Source: UMGS1279 sp045577495
Lineage (GTDB): Bacteria; Bacillota; Clostridia; Oscillospirales; Acutalibacteraceae
Assembly: GCA_045577495.1 (NCBI GenBank)
Contig: JAZNIK010000004.1
Span: 1-16,785 of the forward strand
Length of the DNA: 16,785 nt
Direction: 5' to 3'
The notes under the pieces were generated by a model, which saw only the letters and a program-made list of their open reading frames with translations, was not told where the DNA came from and did not search any database. Both the position numbers and the translations under genes were made by a program. Of the stretch, positions 1 to 7,382 are shown piece by piece (positions within the stretch are counted from its first letter, which is position 1; the number at the start of each line of letters is the position of its first letter).

Positions 1-345
1 GAGCTCAACGGCAAACTTATCGGTTCTGCTCAACGTGTTCCCGTTCCTACCGGTTCTACAACTCTCTTAGTTGCAGTTGTTAAGGGTAAGGACATTACTG
101 TTGAAGGCGTTAACGCTGCTATGAAGGCTGCTTCTTCTGCATCCTTCGGTTACACCGAGGAAGAGCTCGTTTCCAGCGATATCGTTGGTATCACTTATGG
201 TTCTTTATTCGATGCAACTCAAACAATGGTTGCTAAGATTGATGATGATACCTATCAGGTTCAGGTTGTTTCTTGGTATGATAACGAGAACTCCTACACA
301 AGCCAGATGGTTAGAACCATTAAGTATTTTGCTGAACTTGCATAA
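1..345 (+). CDS. gap: Glyceraldehyde-3-phosphate dehydrogenase, C-terminal part (5' end outside window)
   Basis: The frame is open from base 1 and ends with TAA at 343-345, giving the last 114 residues of a protein that is normally about 335 residues long. Seen directly: the GAPDH segment RVPVPTGSTT, the phrase VSSDIVGI, the segment SLFDATQT and the C-terminal signature WYDNENSYTSQMVRT, in which the conserved Asn of the NAD-binding domain is kept. The enzyme oxidises and phosphorylates glyceraldehyde 3-phosphate to 1,3-bisphosphoglycerate with NAD in cytoplasmic glycolysis. The catalytic Cys and His lie upstream and cannot be checked. Codons are strongly biased (GTT, GCT, GGT, AAC), unlike the minus-strand genes next door, which fits a highly expressed gene. 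It is the only plus-strand gene seen and is followed by its own terminator. Cofactor preference (NAD or NADP) cannot be told from this part. Confidence 0.94.
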   Translation, partial: ELNGKLIGSAQRVPVPTGSTTLLVAVVKGKDITVEGVNAAMKAASSASFGYTEEELVSSDIVGITYGSLFDATQTMVAKIDDDTYQVQVVSWYDNENSYTSQMVRTIKYFAELA

Positions 346-366
346 GTTTTAAAGTAAAGTATAATT

Positions 367-396
367 AAACCGCCGTTTTAAAAACGGCGGTTTTTT
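367..396 (+). terminator. Rho-independent terminator of gap, probably bidirectional
   Basis: A GC-rich inverted repeat (arms AAACCGCCGTTTT at 367-379 and AAAACGGCGGTTT at 381-393) is followed by a T run (391-396), 21 bases after the gap stop codon. The formal arms leave a single-base loop, so the real hairpin would open a few A-T pairs at its tip. Read on the minus strand, the stem is preceded by six A and followed by TTTAATTAT, so it can plausibly also end the tyrS transcript, whose stop codon is about 40 bases away at 435. Confidence 0.92.
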
Positions 397-434
397 CATG
401 CAAAAAATATTTAAATTTCAAATTTTAAATCAAC

Positions 435-1661
435 TTAAATTTTTAAATTAACTCTATGGAATACCTTTTTACCCTTTTTAATTACAACATATCCTTTTTC
501 AAAATCGGCGGTTGTAATTTGATGTGCAGGGTCTGACAACTTAACATCATCAAGCGAAACGCCACCCTGTTGAACAAGCCTTCTTCCCTCGCCCTTGGAT
601 GGAATAAGCTCAACCTTTAACATAAGGTCTAAAATGCCGATTGAACCATCAGTTAAATCATCAGCACTTAAATCGGTAGATGGCATATCCGCATTATTAC
701 CGCCCGAGAAAAGCGACCTTGCGGTATCTAGCGCTTTTTTAGCCTCTTCCTCGCCGTGAATCATCTTGGTAAGCTCATAGCCCAAACGCTCTTTTACTGC
801 ATTAAGCTGACTACCCTCTAGCTTTTCAAACTCGGCAATCTCCTCTAAGGATACAAAAGTAAGCATCTTCATACACTTGATTACATCTGCATCATCAACA
901 TTTCTCCAATATTGGAAGAACTCATAAGGTGATGTCTTTTTCGGGTCAAGCCAAACGGCGTTGCCTGCGGTTTTACCCATCTTTTTGCCCTGAGAATCAG
1001 TAAGCAGAGTAATTGTCATTGCGTGGGCATCCTTGCCGAGCTTTTTTCTAATAAGCTCGGTGCCGCCAAGCATATTTGACCATTGGTCATCACCGCCAAA
1101 CTGCATATTACAGTTATAGGTTTTAAACAAATGATAAAAGTCATAAGACTGCATTATCATATAGTTAAACTCTAAGAAAGACAAGCCTTTTTCCATTCTT
1201 TGCTTATAGCACTCCGCGCGAAGCATATTATTAACCGAGAAGCAAGCGCCAACATCACGAAGCATCTCAACATAGTTGAGTTCTAAAAGCCAATCAGCGT
1301 TATTTATCATCATTGCTTTGCCCTCAGAGAAGTCGATAAAATTCTCCATTTGGCGCTTAAAACAAGCTGCATTATAATCAATATCCTCTTTGGTGAGCAT
1401 TTTTCTCATATCGGTGCGGCCCGATGGGTCACCAATCATAGTTGTGCCACCACCAATAAGGGCAATCGGTTTATTACCCGCCATTTGCAAACGCTTCATT
1501 AAAACGAGAGCCATAAAATGACCTGCGGTAAGGCTATCCGCGGTACAGTCAAAGCCAATATAAAAAACGGCTTTGCCATTGTTAACCATCTCTCTGATTT
1601 CTGCCTCGTTTGTTACCTGAGCAATAAGCCCACGCGCTTTTAATTCTTCATAAACTTTCAT
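435..1661 (-). CDS. tyrS: Tyrosyl-tRNA synthetase
   Basis: This 408-residue class I aminoacyl-tRNA synthetase charges tRNA-Tyr with tyrosine in the cytoplasm; bacterial TyrRS is usually about 400-425 residues. Seen: Rossmann-fold start FYIGFDCTADSL (residues 33-44), the HIGH-like signature written here as T45-A46-G47-H48, the tyrosine-pocket segment YMIMQSYDF, GGDDQW, and a KMSKS-type loop KKMGKT. The C-terminal S4-like RNA-binding domain carries EGRRLVQQGGVSLDD near residue 360. Residue numbering runs in register with Geobacillus TyrRS, so Thr45 sits where the catalytic His45 normally is; see findings. The ATG start has a good ribosome binding site (AAGGAG, 7 bases before) that overlaps the 3' end of recN, and the intergenic distance is four bases, so it looks translationally coupled to recN. 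No T-box leader is possible in that gap. Confidence 0.97.
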   Translation of the reverse strand: MKVYEELKARGLIAQVTNEAEIREMVNNGKAVFYIGFDCTADSLTAGHFMALVLMKRLQMAGNKPIALIGGGTTMIGDPSGRTDMRKMLTKEDIDYNAACFKRQMENFIDFSEGKAMMINNADWLLELNYVEMLRDVGACFSVNNMLRAECYKQRMEKGLSFLEFNYMIMQSYDFYHLFKTYNCNMQFGGDDQWSNMLGGTELIRKKLGKDAHAMTITLLTDSQGKKMGKTAGNAVWLDPKKTSPYEFFQYWRNVDDADVIKCMKMLTFVSLEEIAEFEKLEGSQLNAVKERLGYELTKMIHGEEEAKKALDTARSLFSGGNNADMPSTDLSADDLTDGSIGILDLMLKVELIPSKGEGRRLVQQGGVSLDDVKLSDPAHQITTADFEKGYVVIKKGKKVFHRVNLKI

Positions 1662-1665
1662 AATA

Positions 1666-3342
1666 TTACTCCTTTTTAAGAGAAAGCATTTCCTCTGCTG
1701 TTTTTAATAAATTCTCGGTAAATTCGCCGCCTGACATAATTCTTGCGATTTCGTGCACTCTACCGGTATGTTCAAGCGGTTTAACGCTTGTGTAAGTCTT
1801 ATTATCCTTAACCTGTTTTGAGATAAACAAATGGTGGTCTGCCATTGCGGCAATTTGAGCCAAATGTGTAACACAGATAACCTGACGGCTTTTAGCAACA
1901 TCGCTAAGTTTTACCGCAACCTTTTGTGCCGCGTGACCGCTAATACCTGTATCAATTTCGTCAAATATGAGGGTTCCTACATCCTCTTTTAAGGATAAAA
2001 CACTTCTAATAGCAAGCATTATTCTGGAAAGCTCGCCACCCGAGGCGATTTTAGCCAACGGCTTTGGACTCTCGCCAACATTTGCAGAAATTAAAAATTC
2101 TGTAAAATCGCAACCGTTTTTTGTATACTTGCCTTGCTTAATATCTGCCTCAAAAATTGCACCATTAAAATCTAAAAACTCTAACTCATTACAAATTTTT
2201 TGGCAAATATCTTTAGCCGCTAAAACACGCGTATTTGTTAGATTTGCACCCGCATCTATCAAGGCTTGTTGTGCCGAATCTATCATACCTTCAAGCTCGT
2301 TTTTTCTTGCATCATCATTCTTAATACCATTAAGCTCATTAAGAGCATTATCATAATAATCCAAAACCTCTTGCTCGGTATTACCGTATTTTAACATTAA
2401 CTCTTGCAGAATGTCAAGTCGGTTTCTAGCATTTTCTAGTTCTTTGGGATTTATATCAACATTATCCCTTAAAGTTTCAATATCGCTAACAAGCCCCTCA
2501 AGGTCCATAATAATTTCGTCAAGCTTTTCTACCGAACTGTTTATTTTATCATAAGAATTTTGCGTTATTCTTAAAGACTTGATTGAGGTTTTAAGCAAAT
2601 CGACTGCGCTTGGAAGTTCAGGGTCATCACCACCTGAAATAGACGAAAGTGAATCCCTTAAATTAGAAACTATCATCTCGCTTTTTTGACCAAGAGATAT
2701 TGTTTCTTTAAGTCTTGCAACCTCTCCGACCGATATGTTGGCTTTTTTTATCTCATCGGTTTGAAAACTAAGTAGCTCTGCCCTACGTGCATTTTCTTCC
2801 TCGTTTTCTATAATACTATTAAGTTCTTTTGTTATGCTTCTAAACTGTGAAAAAGCATTTGAATACTTATCTTTCTGCAAAGAATTATCTGCAAACGCAT
2901 CTATAAAAGACATATGCTTATCAGGGTTTAAAAGGGTTTGGTTATCGTGCTGACCATGAATATTGATTAACAGTTTACCAATCTCTTTTAATGTAGAAAC
3001 GTTTGCTGGTTGCGAGTTAATTTTTACCTGACCTCTACCATCGGCAAAAAGCACCCTTTGGATAATAAGTTCTTCATCTTCGTTAACCAAAAAGCCTAAT
3101 TCATTTAATTTGTTTTTAGCCTCTAAGCCGATATCACAAAACGAAGCACTTACAACCGCTCTATCACAACCGTGGCGAATAAGCTCTCTTGAGGTTCTTT
3201 CGCCCAAAATAGCAAACAATGAATCAATTATAATAGACTTACCTGCACCGGTTTCGCCCGTCATTACATTAAAGCCGTCTTTAAATTCAATATTCGCTTG
3301 TTCAATAACGGCAATATTTTCAATATGCAAATATAAAAGCAT
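1666..3342 (-). CDS. recN: DNA repair protein RecN (SMC-like ATPase)
   Basis: This 558-residue protein is of normal length for RecN (about 550-575). It is an SMC-family ATPase that gathers at DNA double-strand breaks and promotes end cohesion and RecA-dependent repair. Seen: N-terminal half of the ATPase head with Walker A GETGAGKS (29-36); a long central helical and coiled-coil region rich in Glu, Lys and Leu (about 150-370); then the C-terminal half of the head with the ABC signature SGGELSR (434-440) and Walker B LIFDEID (458-464, D461 and E462), followed by the typical VTHLAQIAA switch region. The ATG at 3342 is preceded by GAGGTGA, 11 bases after the argR stop codon. It follows argR, as in Bacillus and many Clostridia, and its end carries the tyrS ribosome binding site. 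Confidence 0.97.
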   Translation of the reverse strand: MLLYLHIENIAVIEQANIEFKDGFNVMTGETGAGKSIIIDSLFAILGERTSRELIRHGCDRAVVSASFCDIGLEAKNKLNELGFLVNEDEELIIQRVLFADGRGQVKINSQPANVSTLKEIGKLLINIHGQHDNQTLLNPDKHMSFIDAFADNSLQKDKYSNAFSQFRSITKELNSIIENEEENARRAELLSFQTDEIKKANISVGEVARLKETISLGQKSEMIVSNLRDSLSSISGGDDPELPSAVDLLKTSIKSLRITQNSYDKINSSVEKLDEIIMDLEGLVSDIETLRDNVDINPKELENARNRLDILQELMLKYGNTEQEVLDYYDNALNELNGIKNDDARKNELEGMIDSAQQALIDAGANLTNTRVLAAKDICQKICNELEFLDFNGAIFEADIKQGKYTKNGCDFTEFLISANVGESPKPLAKIASGGELSRIMLAIRSVLSLKEDVGTLIFDEIDTGISGHAAQKVAVKLSDVAKSRQVICVTHLAQIAAMADHHLFISKQVKDNKTYTSVKPLEHTGRVHEIARIMSGGEFTENLLKTAEEMLSLKKE

Positions 3343-3353
3343 ATTTTCTCACC

Positions 3354-3821
3354 TCAAGCTTTAATGATTTCCCTTATTTTTTGTGCCAAATTAGCAGCAG
3401 ATTTTTCATCCTCGGTTATAACAATAATTGTATCTTCACCTGCCAAGGTGCCTAAAAACTCATTAGAATAAAGCGAGTCAAAGGCAACACAAGCGCCCTG
3501 TGCCATACCCGAATAGCATTTTATAACCAAATTATTCATAGCATATCTAACGCTAATAACAGAACGTTTAAAGTTTTCAAGCAATCTATCAAAATCAGCG
3601 TTTTGGGGTAAAATTTCCTTATGTTGCACACTTGATGCATATCTGTATCTACCGCTTGAATCTAAAACTTTTATTAAACCCAACTGCTTAATATCGCGCG
3701 ATGCAGTTGATTGAGTAACATCAAAGCCATTTTCTTTTAAGGCTAATATTAGTTCCTCCTGGGTTTCTATTGCTCTTGAGGAAATTATCTCAAGTATTTT
3801 TTCTTTTCTTTGGTTTTTCAA
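3354..3821 (-). CDS. argR: Arginine repressor ArgR/AhrC (TTG start)
   Basis: ArgR is a hexameric, L-arginine-sensing regulator that represses arginine synthesis genes and often activates catabolic ones. Seen: N-terminal winged helix-turn-helix (about residues 3-65) with TQEEL and the DNA-contacting QSTASRD, in which Ser41-Arg42 match the known Ser-Arg pair; and a C-terminal oligomerisation and arginine-binding domain with LGTLAGEDTI. Many homologs read GDD where this one reads GED, a mild change at the arginine pocket. I place the start at TTG 3821 rather than ATG 3842. AGGAGG (3831-3836 on the minus strand) sits nine bases before this TTG, whereas the ATG reading would encode the ribosome binding site as Arg-Arg. 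The product is then 155 residues, close to the usual 150, and begins two bases after the nadK stop. Function is assigned with high confidence; target genes lie outside the window. Confidence 0.95.
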   Translation of the reverse strand: MKNQRKEKILEIISSRAIETQEELILALKENGFDVTQSTASRDIKQLGLIKVLDSSGRYRYASSVQHKEILPQNADFDRLLENFKRSVISVRYAMNNLVIKCYSGMAQGACVAFDSLYSNEFLGTLAGEDTIIVITEDEKSAANLAQKIREIIKA

Positions 3822-3823
3822 GT

Positions 3824-4660
3824 TTAAATTCCTCCTAAGCATAGCTTGTCCGACAAAGCGGTTAAAAAGGTCCTATCTTGCAATTTGATTAAAGATACGC
3901 TTATATCCTCTGCCCTTTTTACCTTAACAACTGCATTTTTATTAAGGGAAAAAGATTCTTCACCATCTATTGTTAAAAAAGCTCCTGTTTCTTCGGGTGG
4001 GTTAGCAGTAATTGAAACAGATGCATTTGAATGAAGAAGTATCGGTCTTGCAAACAAAGACTGTGGACAAATTGGTGTTAAAAGAATACTATTAAAGCTT
4101 GGGTCGATAATAGGTCCGCCTGCAGAGAGTGAATATGCGGTTGAACCTGTTGGGGTAGCCGCTATTAAACCATCCGCCCTATAAGAAATCTCATCTTTTT
4201 CAAGCGAGACTGTTATATCAATCATTCTTGAATGAGTACCCTTTGATATAACAGCATCGTTAAGACAATACATTTTCTTGCCGTTTAACTCAACCGAAAG
4301 GAGCATTCTTTTTTCTATTTCATATTCACCCTTTAAAAGTTTATCAAGGCTTGAAATTTCGTTTTCCTCAATACCTGCTAAATAGCCAAGACGACCCGCA
4401 TTTATGCCTAAAATTGCTTTGTTATGTAGGGCGGCTTTTTTTGCAGAATGGATTATAGTACCATCACCGCCGATAGTAATAACAACATCACATTGACTAT
4501 ATAGTTCTTCATCATTACAAACCCTTGCAAATTTTATCAAATCAGAAAAAGGTTCAGCAATTAAAAGCTCTACGCCTTTATCCCTTAAGAAGTCTGCAAC
4601 CTTTTTTGCTATAGAAACAGCATTGTGTTTTGAAGAATTGATAATTAAAGCGATATTCAT
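3824..4660 (-). CDS. nadK: NAD kinase
   Basis: This 278-residue cytoplasmic enzyme phosphorylates NAD at the 2' position of the adenosine ribose to make NADP, and is the only known source of NADP in most bacteria. Seen: an N-terminal Rossmann-like half with the invariant GGDGT (64-68) that binds and activates the phosphate donor; the segment CLNDAVISKG, equivalent to the NE/D motif near residue 130; and the glycine-rich ADGLIAATPTGSTAYSLSAG block (about 162-181) that binds NAD. Length fits the bacterial family (about 270-300). The ATG is preceded by AAGGGGCGAG, 21 bases after the tlyA stop. Placement between tlyA and argR is a common clostridial arrangement, and the NAD kinase overlaps the argR ribosome binding site, which suggests coupled translation. 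Confidence 0.96.
   Translation of the reverse strand: MNIALIINSSKHNAVSIAKKVADFLRDKGVELLIAEPFSDLIKFARVCNDEELYSQCDVVITIGGDGTIIHSAKKAALHNKAILGINAGRLGYLAGIEENEISSLDKLLKGEYEIEKRMLLSVELNGKKMYCLNDAVISKGTHSRMIDITVSLEKDEISYRADGLIAATPTGSTAYSLSAGGPIIDPSFNSILLTPICPQSLFARPILLHSNASVSITANPPEETGAFLTIDGEESFSLNKNAVVKVKRAEDISVSLIKLQDRTFLTALSDKLCLGGI
3831..3836 (-). promoter_or_regulatory. Ribosome binding site that decides the argR start
   Basis: The minus strand reads AGGAGG here, followed by AATTTAAAC and then TTG-AAA-AAC. The nine-base spacing to TTG 3821 is normal. An upstream ATG at 3842 would lie before this site and has no comparable site of its own, so TTG is preferred. The site lies just inside the 3' end of nadK. 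Confidence 0.85.
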
Positions 4661-4681
4661 TTTTCTCGCCCCTTTTTGAAA

Positions 4682-5497
4682 TCATTTGTCTAACTCTTTG
4701 TGAGAAAGTAACGCAATTTTTTTTGCATCAATATCCTCTGCTTTAGTAAATTCATTAGATTTTTTAACATAAATTAAATATTCTATGTTGCCCTCAGGAC
4801 CCTTAACAGGAGAAAAATCCAACCCTAAAACAGAAAGAGAGTTTTGCTCCATAACATTTATAATTTTATCTATAACCTCTAAATGCACGTCAATGTCGCG
4901 CACAACACCCTTTTTGCCTACCTTATCCTTACCGGCTTCAAATTGGGGTTTTATCAGGCAAACTGCCTCACCGCCATTTTTTAAAAGCGGATAAAGCGCG
5001 GGAATAATTATTGAAAGAGATATAAAGGATACGTCAACCGATGCAAAATCAAGCTTATCGGGAATTTCTTTTTCGGTTACATATCTAAAATTTGTACGCT
5101 CAAGATTTACTACCCTTTCATCTGTGCGAAGTTTCCAGGCTAACTGACCATATCCAACATCAATAGCATATACTTTAACCGCGCCGTTTTGGAGCATACA
5201 ATCGGTAAAACCGCCCGTTGATGCGCCGATATCTGCACAAATCATATCGGTAAGATTAAGCGAAAACACCTGCATTGCCTTTTCAAGTTTAAGCCCACCG
5301 CGACTAACATATTTAAGCGGATTTGCACGAACCTCGACTAAATCATCAGCTTTTACCGTCATACCGGGTTTATCTGCTTTTTGATTATTAACATAAACAA
5401 CACCCGCCATAATAAAGGCTTTTGCCTTTTCGCGACTCTCAGCAAGTCCCAGGTTAAAAACCGCTTGGTCTAAGCGCTGTGAATTTTTATTCTCCAT
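4682..5497 (-). CDS. tlyA: TlyA-family rRNA 2'-O-methyltransferase (hemolysin A-like)
   Basis: The chosen product has 271 residues, matching the family. Seen: N-terminal S4 RNA-binding domain (about 5-60, QRLDQAVFNLGLAESREKAK onward); then a FtsJ/RrmJ-type Rossmann methyltransferase domain with SAM motif I ADIGASTGGFTD (88-99), an acidic residue at D113 after the second strand, DVSFISL (155-161) and LIKPQFE (181-187). In mycobacteria, TlyA 2'-O-methylates 16S and 23S rRNA and affects capreomycin susceptibility. In Firmicutes (YqxC) the target is less certain, and the hemolysin name is historical. The start ATG 5497 is chosen because GAGG lies six bases upstream; in-frame starts further upstream run deep into dxs. 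It overlaps the end of dxs by 11 bases, which suggests translational coupling. Confidence 0.93.
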   Translation of the reverse strand: MENKNSQRLDQAVFNLGLAESREKAKAFIMAGVVYVNNQKADKPGMTVKADDLVEVRANPLKYVSRGGLKLEKAMQVFSLNLTDMICADIGASTGGFTDCMLQNGAVKVYAIDVGYGQLAWKLRTDERVVNLERTNFRYVTEKEIPDKLDFASVDVSFISLSIIIPALYPLLKNGGEAVCLIKPQFEAGKDKVGKKGVVRDIDVHLEVIDKIINVMEQNSLSVLGLDFSPVKGPEGNIEYLIYVKKSNEFTKAEDIDAKKIALLSHKELDK

Positions 5498-7361
5498 TGT
5501 TTTCCTCATTTTTAATGATTTTATATATTGAATCAGCATCTAGCTTATATTTCTTAAGAGCCGAATCAACCGACATATGCGGTATAAACTCATCATCTAC
5601 CGCAAAAACCTTTACATTAGCTTTTGCACCATTAGCCAATAAGCCGGAGCAAAGCGTTTCGTTAATACCACCGCTTTTAATTCCCTCTTCAAAAATCAAG
5701 ATATTATTGAATTTTTCTAACACAGAATAAACCTCATTAGAAATAGGATAAATACGATTAAGTTTTAAAATAGCAAGTGGTATCCCCTCTTGCTTTAGTT
5801 TTGTAAAGGTTTCTGCCGCCGCCGCAAAGGTTCTGCCAAAGGTAATAACAACCGTCTTGGAGGTGCAATCGCCATAAAAACAAAAATCATCGCTCGTAAA
5901 CTCAAAATCCTCGGGTAATTCTGGTTGAACACCCCTTGGATATCTAACCACAGAAGGACCGTTAACATTATAAACCGAATCAGAAATTGCCCATTTAAGC
6001 TCGGCATATGAGGTTGGTGAATATATGCGAATATTTGGTATCGTTTTTAAAAATGCAATATCAAACACGCCTTGGTGGGTTTCACCATCCTCGCCTACTA
6101 TTCCTGCACGGTCAACACACACAGTAACTGGTAAATTAGATATTGCCACATCGTGTATCATTTGGTCGTATGCACGTTGTAAAAAGCTTGAATACACACA
6201 AAATACAGGGTGCGCTCCACCCGCGGCAAGACCCGCCATAAAGGTTGTTGCGTGTTCCTCGGCAATACCAACATCGAAAAATCTGTCAGCATATCTATTT
6301 GCAAATTCTTTAAGACCTGTGCCCTCTGTCATAGCGGCGGTTATAACGCAAAGCTTTTCATCTGTTTTTGCAAGATTACAAAGCTCATCACCAACAACGG
6401 CAGAATAATCCGCCTTAGGAATTAGGCTACTACCCTGCTCAATATCAAAGGGAGATACGCCGTGATAATGATTTGGTGATTCTTCTGCATATTGATAGCC
6501 TTTTCCCTTTACGGTTAAAACGTGAACCAAAACGGGTCTTGTTTGCTCCTTAGCCACCTTTAAAATACGCTCAAGTTGTTCAAAATTATGACCATCAACA
6601 GGTCCCAAATAGTGATAACCAAGATGCTCAAAAACATTGCTATGATAAATTGCATCCTTAATCATATTTTTTGAGCGCAAAAGATTTTTATTGATTCTTT
6701 TACCCAAAAACGGAATAAAAAGTATAGCGCGTTGTAAACCATGCTTAAAACGATGATATCCGGGTTTTGTTCTGATAACGCTTAAATATCTTGCAAGGGA
6801 ACCAACATTTTTAGAGATAGACATTTTATTATCATTTAAAACAACTATCAAGGAATCGTTTTTTTCGCTACCTGTGTTGTTCAGTGCCTCAAAAAGCATA
6901 CCGCCCGTTAAAGCACCATCACCCACAACGCATACTGCATAGTTTTTTTCGTTTTTTGCAATTTGCTCGCCCTTATAAATACCATATGCCGCTGAAAGAG
7001 AGTTACTGCTATGCCCTGTAACAAATGGGTCATATTCACTCTCGTCAGGGCGCATAAAGCCCGACAAGCCATTTTCTTTTCTAACAGTATTAAATCTATT
7101 AAAACGACCTGTTAAGAGCTTATGAGTATAGCATTGATGCCCAACATCAAACAAAATTTTATCCTTAGGAGAATTAAAAGCCTTATGAAGTGCAACAGTT
7201 AATTCAACAGCACCCAAATTAGATGCCAAATGTCCACCGTTTTTAGAAATAGTATCTATTAAACAATGGCGAATTTCATCGCTTAATTTTTTAAGTTGCT
7301 CATTTGTGAAGCCTTTTATATCCTCAGGCGTTTTAATTTTATCTAACAAATTATATTGCAA
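5487..7361 (-). CDS. dxs: 1-deoxy-D-xylulose-5-phosphate synthase
   Basis: This 624-residue thiamine-diphosphate enzyme condenses pyruvate and glyceraldehyde 3-phosphate to DXP, the first step of the MEP pathway; DXP also feeds thiamine and pyridoxal synthesis in many bacteria. Seen: LLDKIKTPEDI at the start, catalytic-region His44 (GGHLASNLG) and His75 (DVGHQCYTH), the ThDP/Mg motif GDGALTGG (147-154) with LNDNKMSIS (175-183), TVKGKGY, then the pyrimidine-binding domain with GIAEEHATTF, whose Glu368 is the expected cofactor-activating Glu, and a C-terminal transketolase domain. The start is TTG 7361, because an in-frame stop lies seven codons upstream and no ATG is available near the family's usual start. 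Its ribosome binding site (AAAGG) is weak and 12 bases away, so reinitiation after ispA (21-base gap) is likely. The next gene in the pathway order here is ispA upstream. Confidence 0.98.
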   Translation of the reverse strand: MQYNLLDKIKTPEDIKGFTNEQLKKLSDEIRHCLIDTISKNGGHLASNLGAVELTVALHKAFNSPKDKILFDVGHQCYTHKLLTGRFNRFNTVRKENGLSGFMRPDESEYDPFVTGHSSNSLSAAYGIYKGEQIAKNEKNYAVCVVGDGALTGGMLFEALNNTGSEKNDSLIVVLNDNKMSISKNVGSLARYLSVIRTKPGYHRFKHGLQRAILFIPFLGKRINKNLLRSKNMIKDAIYHSNVFEHLGYHYLGPVDGHNFEQLERILKVAKEQTRPVLVHVLTVKGKGYQYAEESPNHYHGVSPFDIEQGSSLIPKADYSAVVGDELCNLAKTDEKLCVITAAMTEGTGLKEFANRYADRFFDVGIAEEHATTFMAGLAAGGAHPVFCVYSSFLQRAYDQMIHDVAISNLPVTVCVDRAGIVGEDGETHQGVFDIAFLKTIPNIRIYSPTSYAELKWAISDSVYNVNGPSVVRYPRGVQPELPEDFEFTSDDFCFYGDCTSKTVVITFGRTFAAAAETFTKLKQEGIPLAILKLNRIYPISNEVYSVLEKFNNILIFEEGIKSGGINETLCSGLLANGAKANVKVFAVDDEFIPHMSVDSALKKYKLDADSIYKIIKNEENNGE

Positions 7362-7382
7362 GGGGTATTCAAACCTTTCTTA

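Noticed and set aside
398..450. A/T-rich repeats (TTTAAATTT-like) between the terminator and the tyrS stop
   Set aside because: Low-complexity A/T sequence gives such short palindromes by chance; no spacing or longer unit supports a binding site or mobile-element end.
1967..2356. Plus-strand open frame of 129 codons opposite recN
   Set aside because: It is antisense to the conserved C-terminal ATPase head of RecN, with no ribosome binding site context or recognisable domain. The frame at 6025-6408 opposite dxs is rejected for the same reason.
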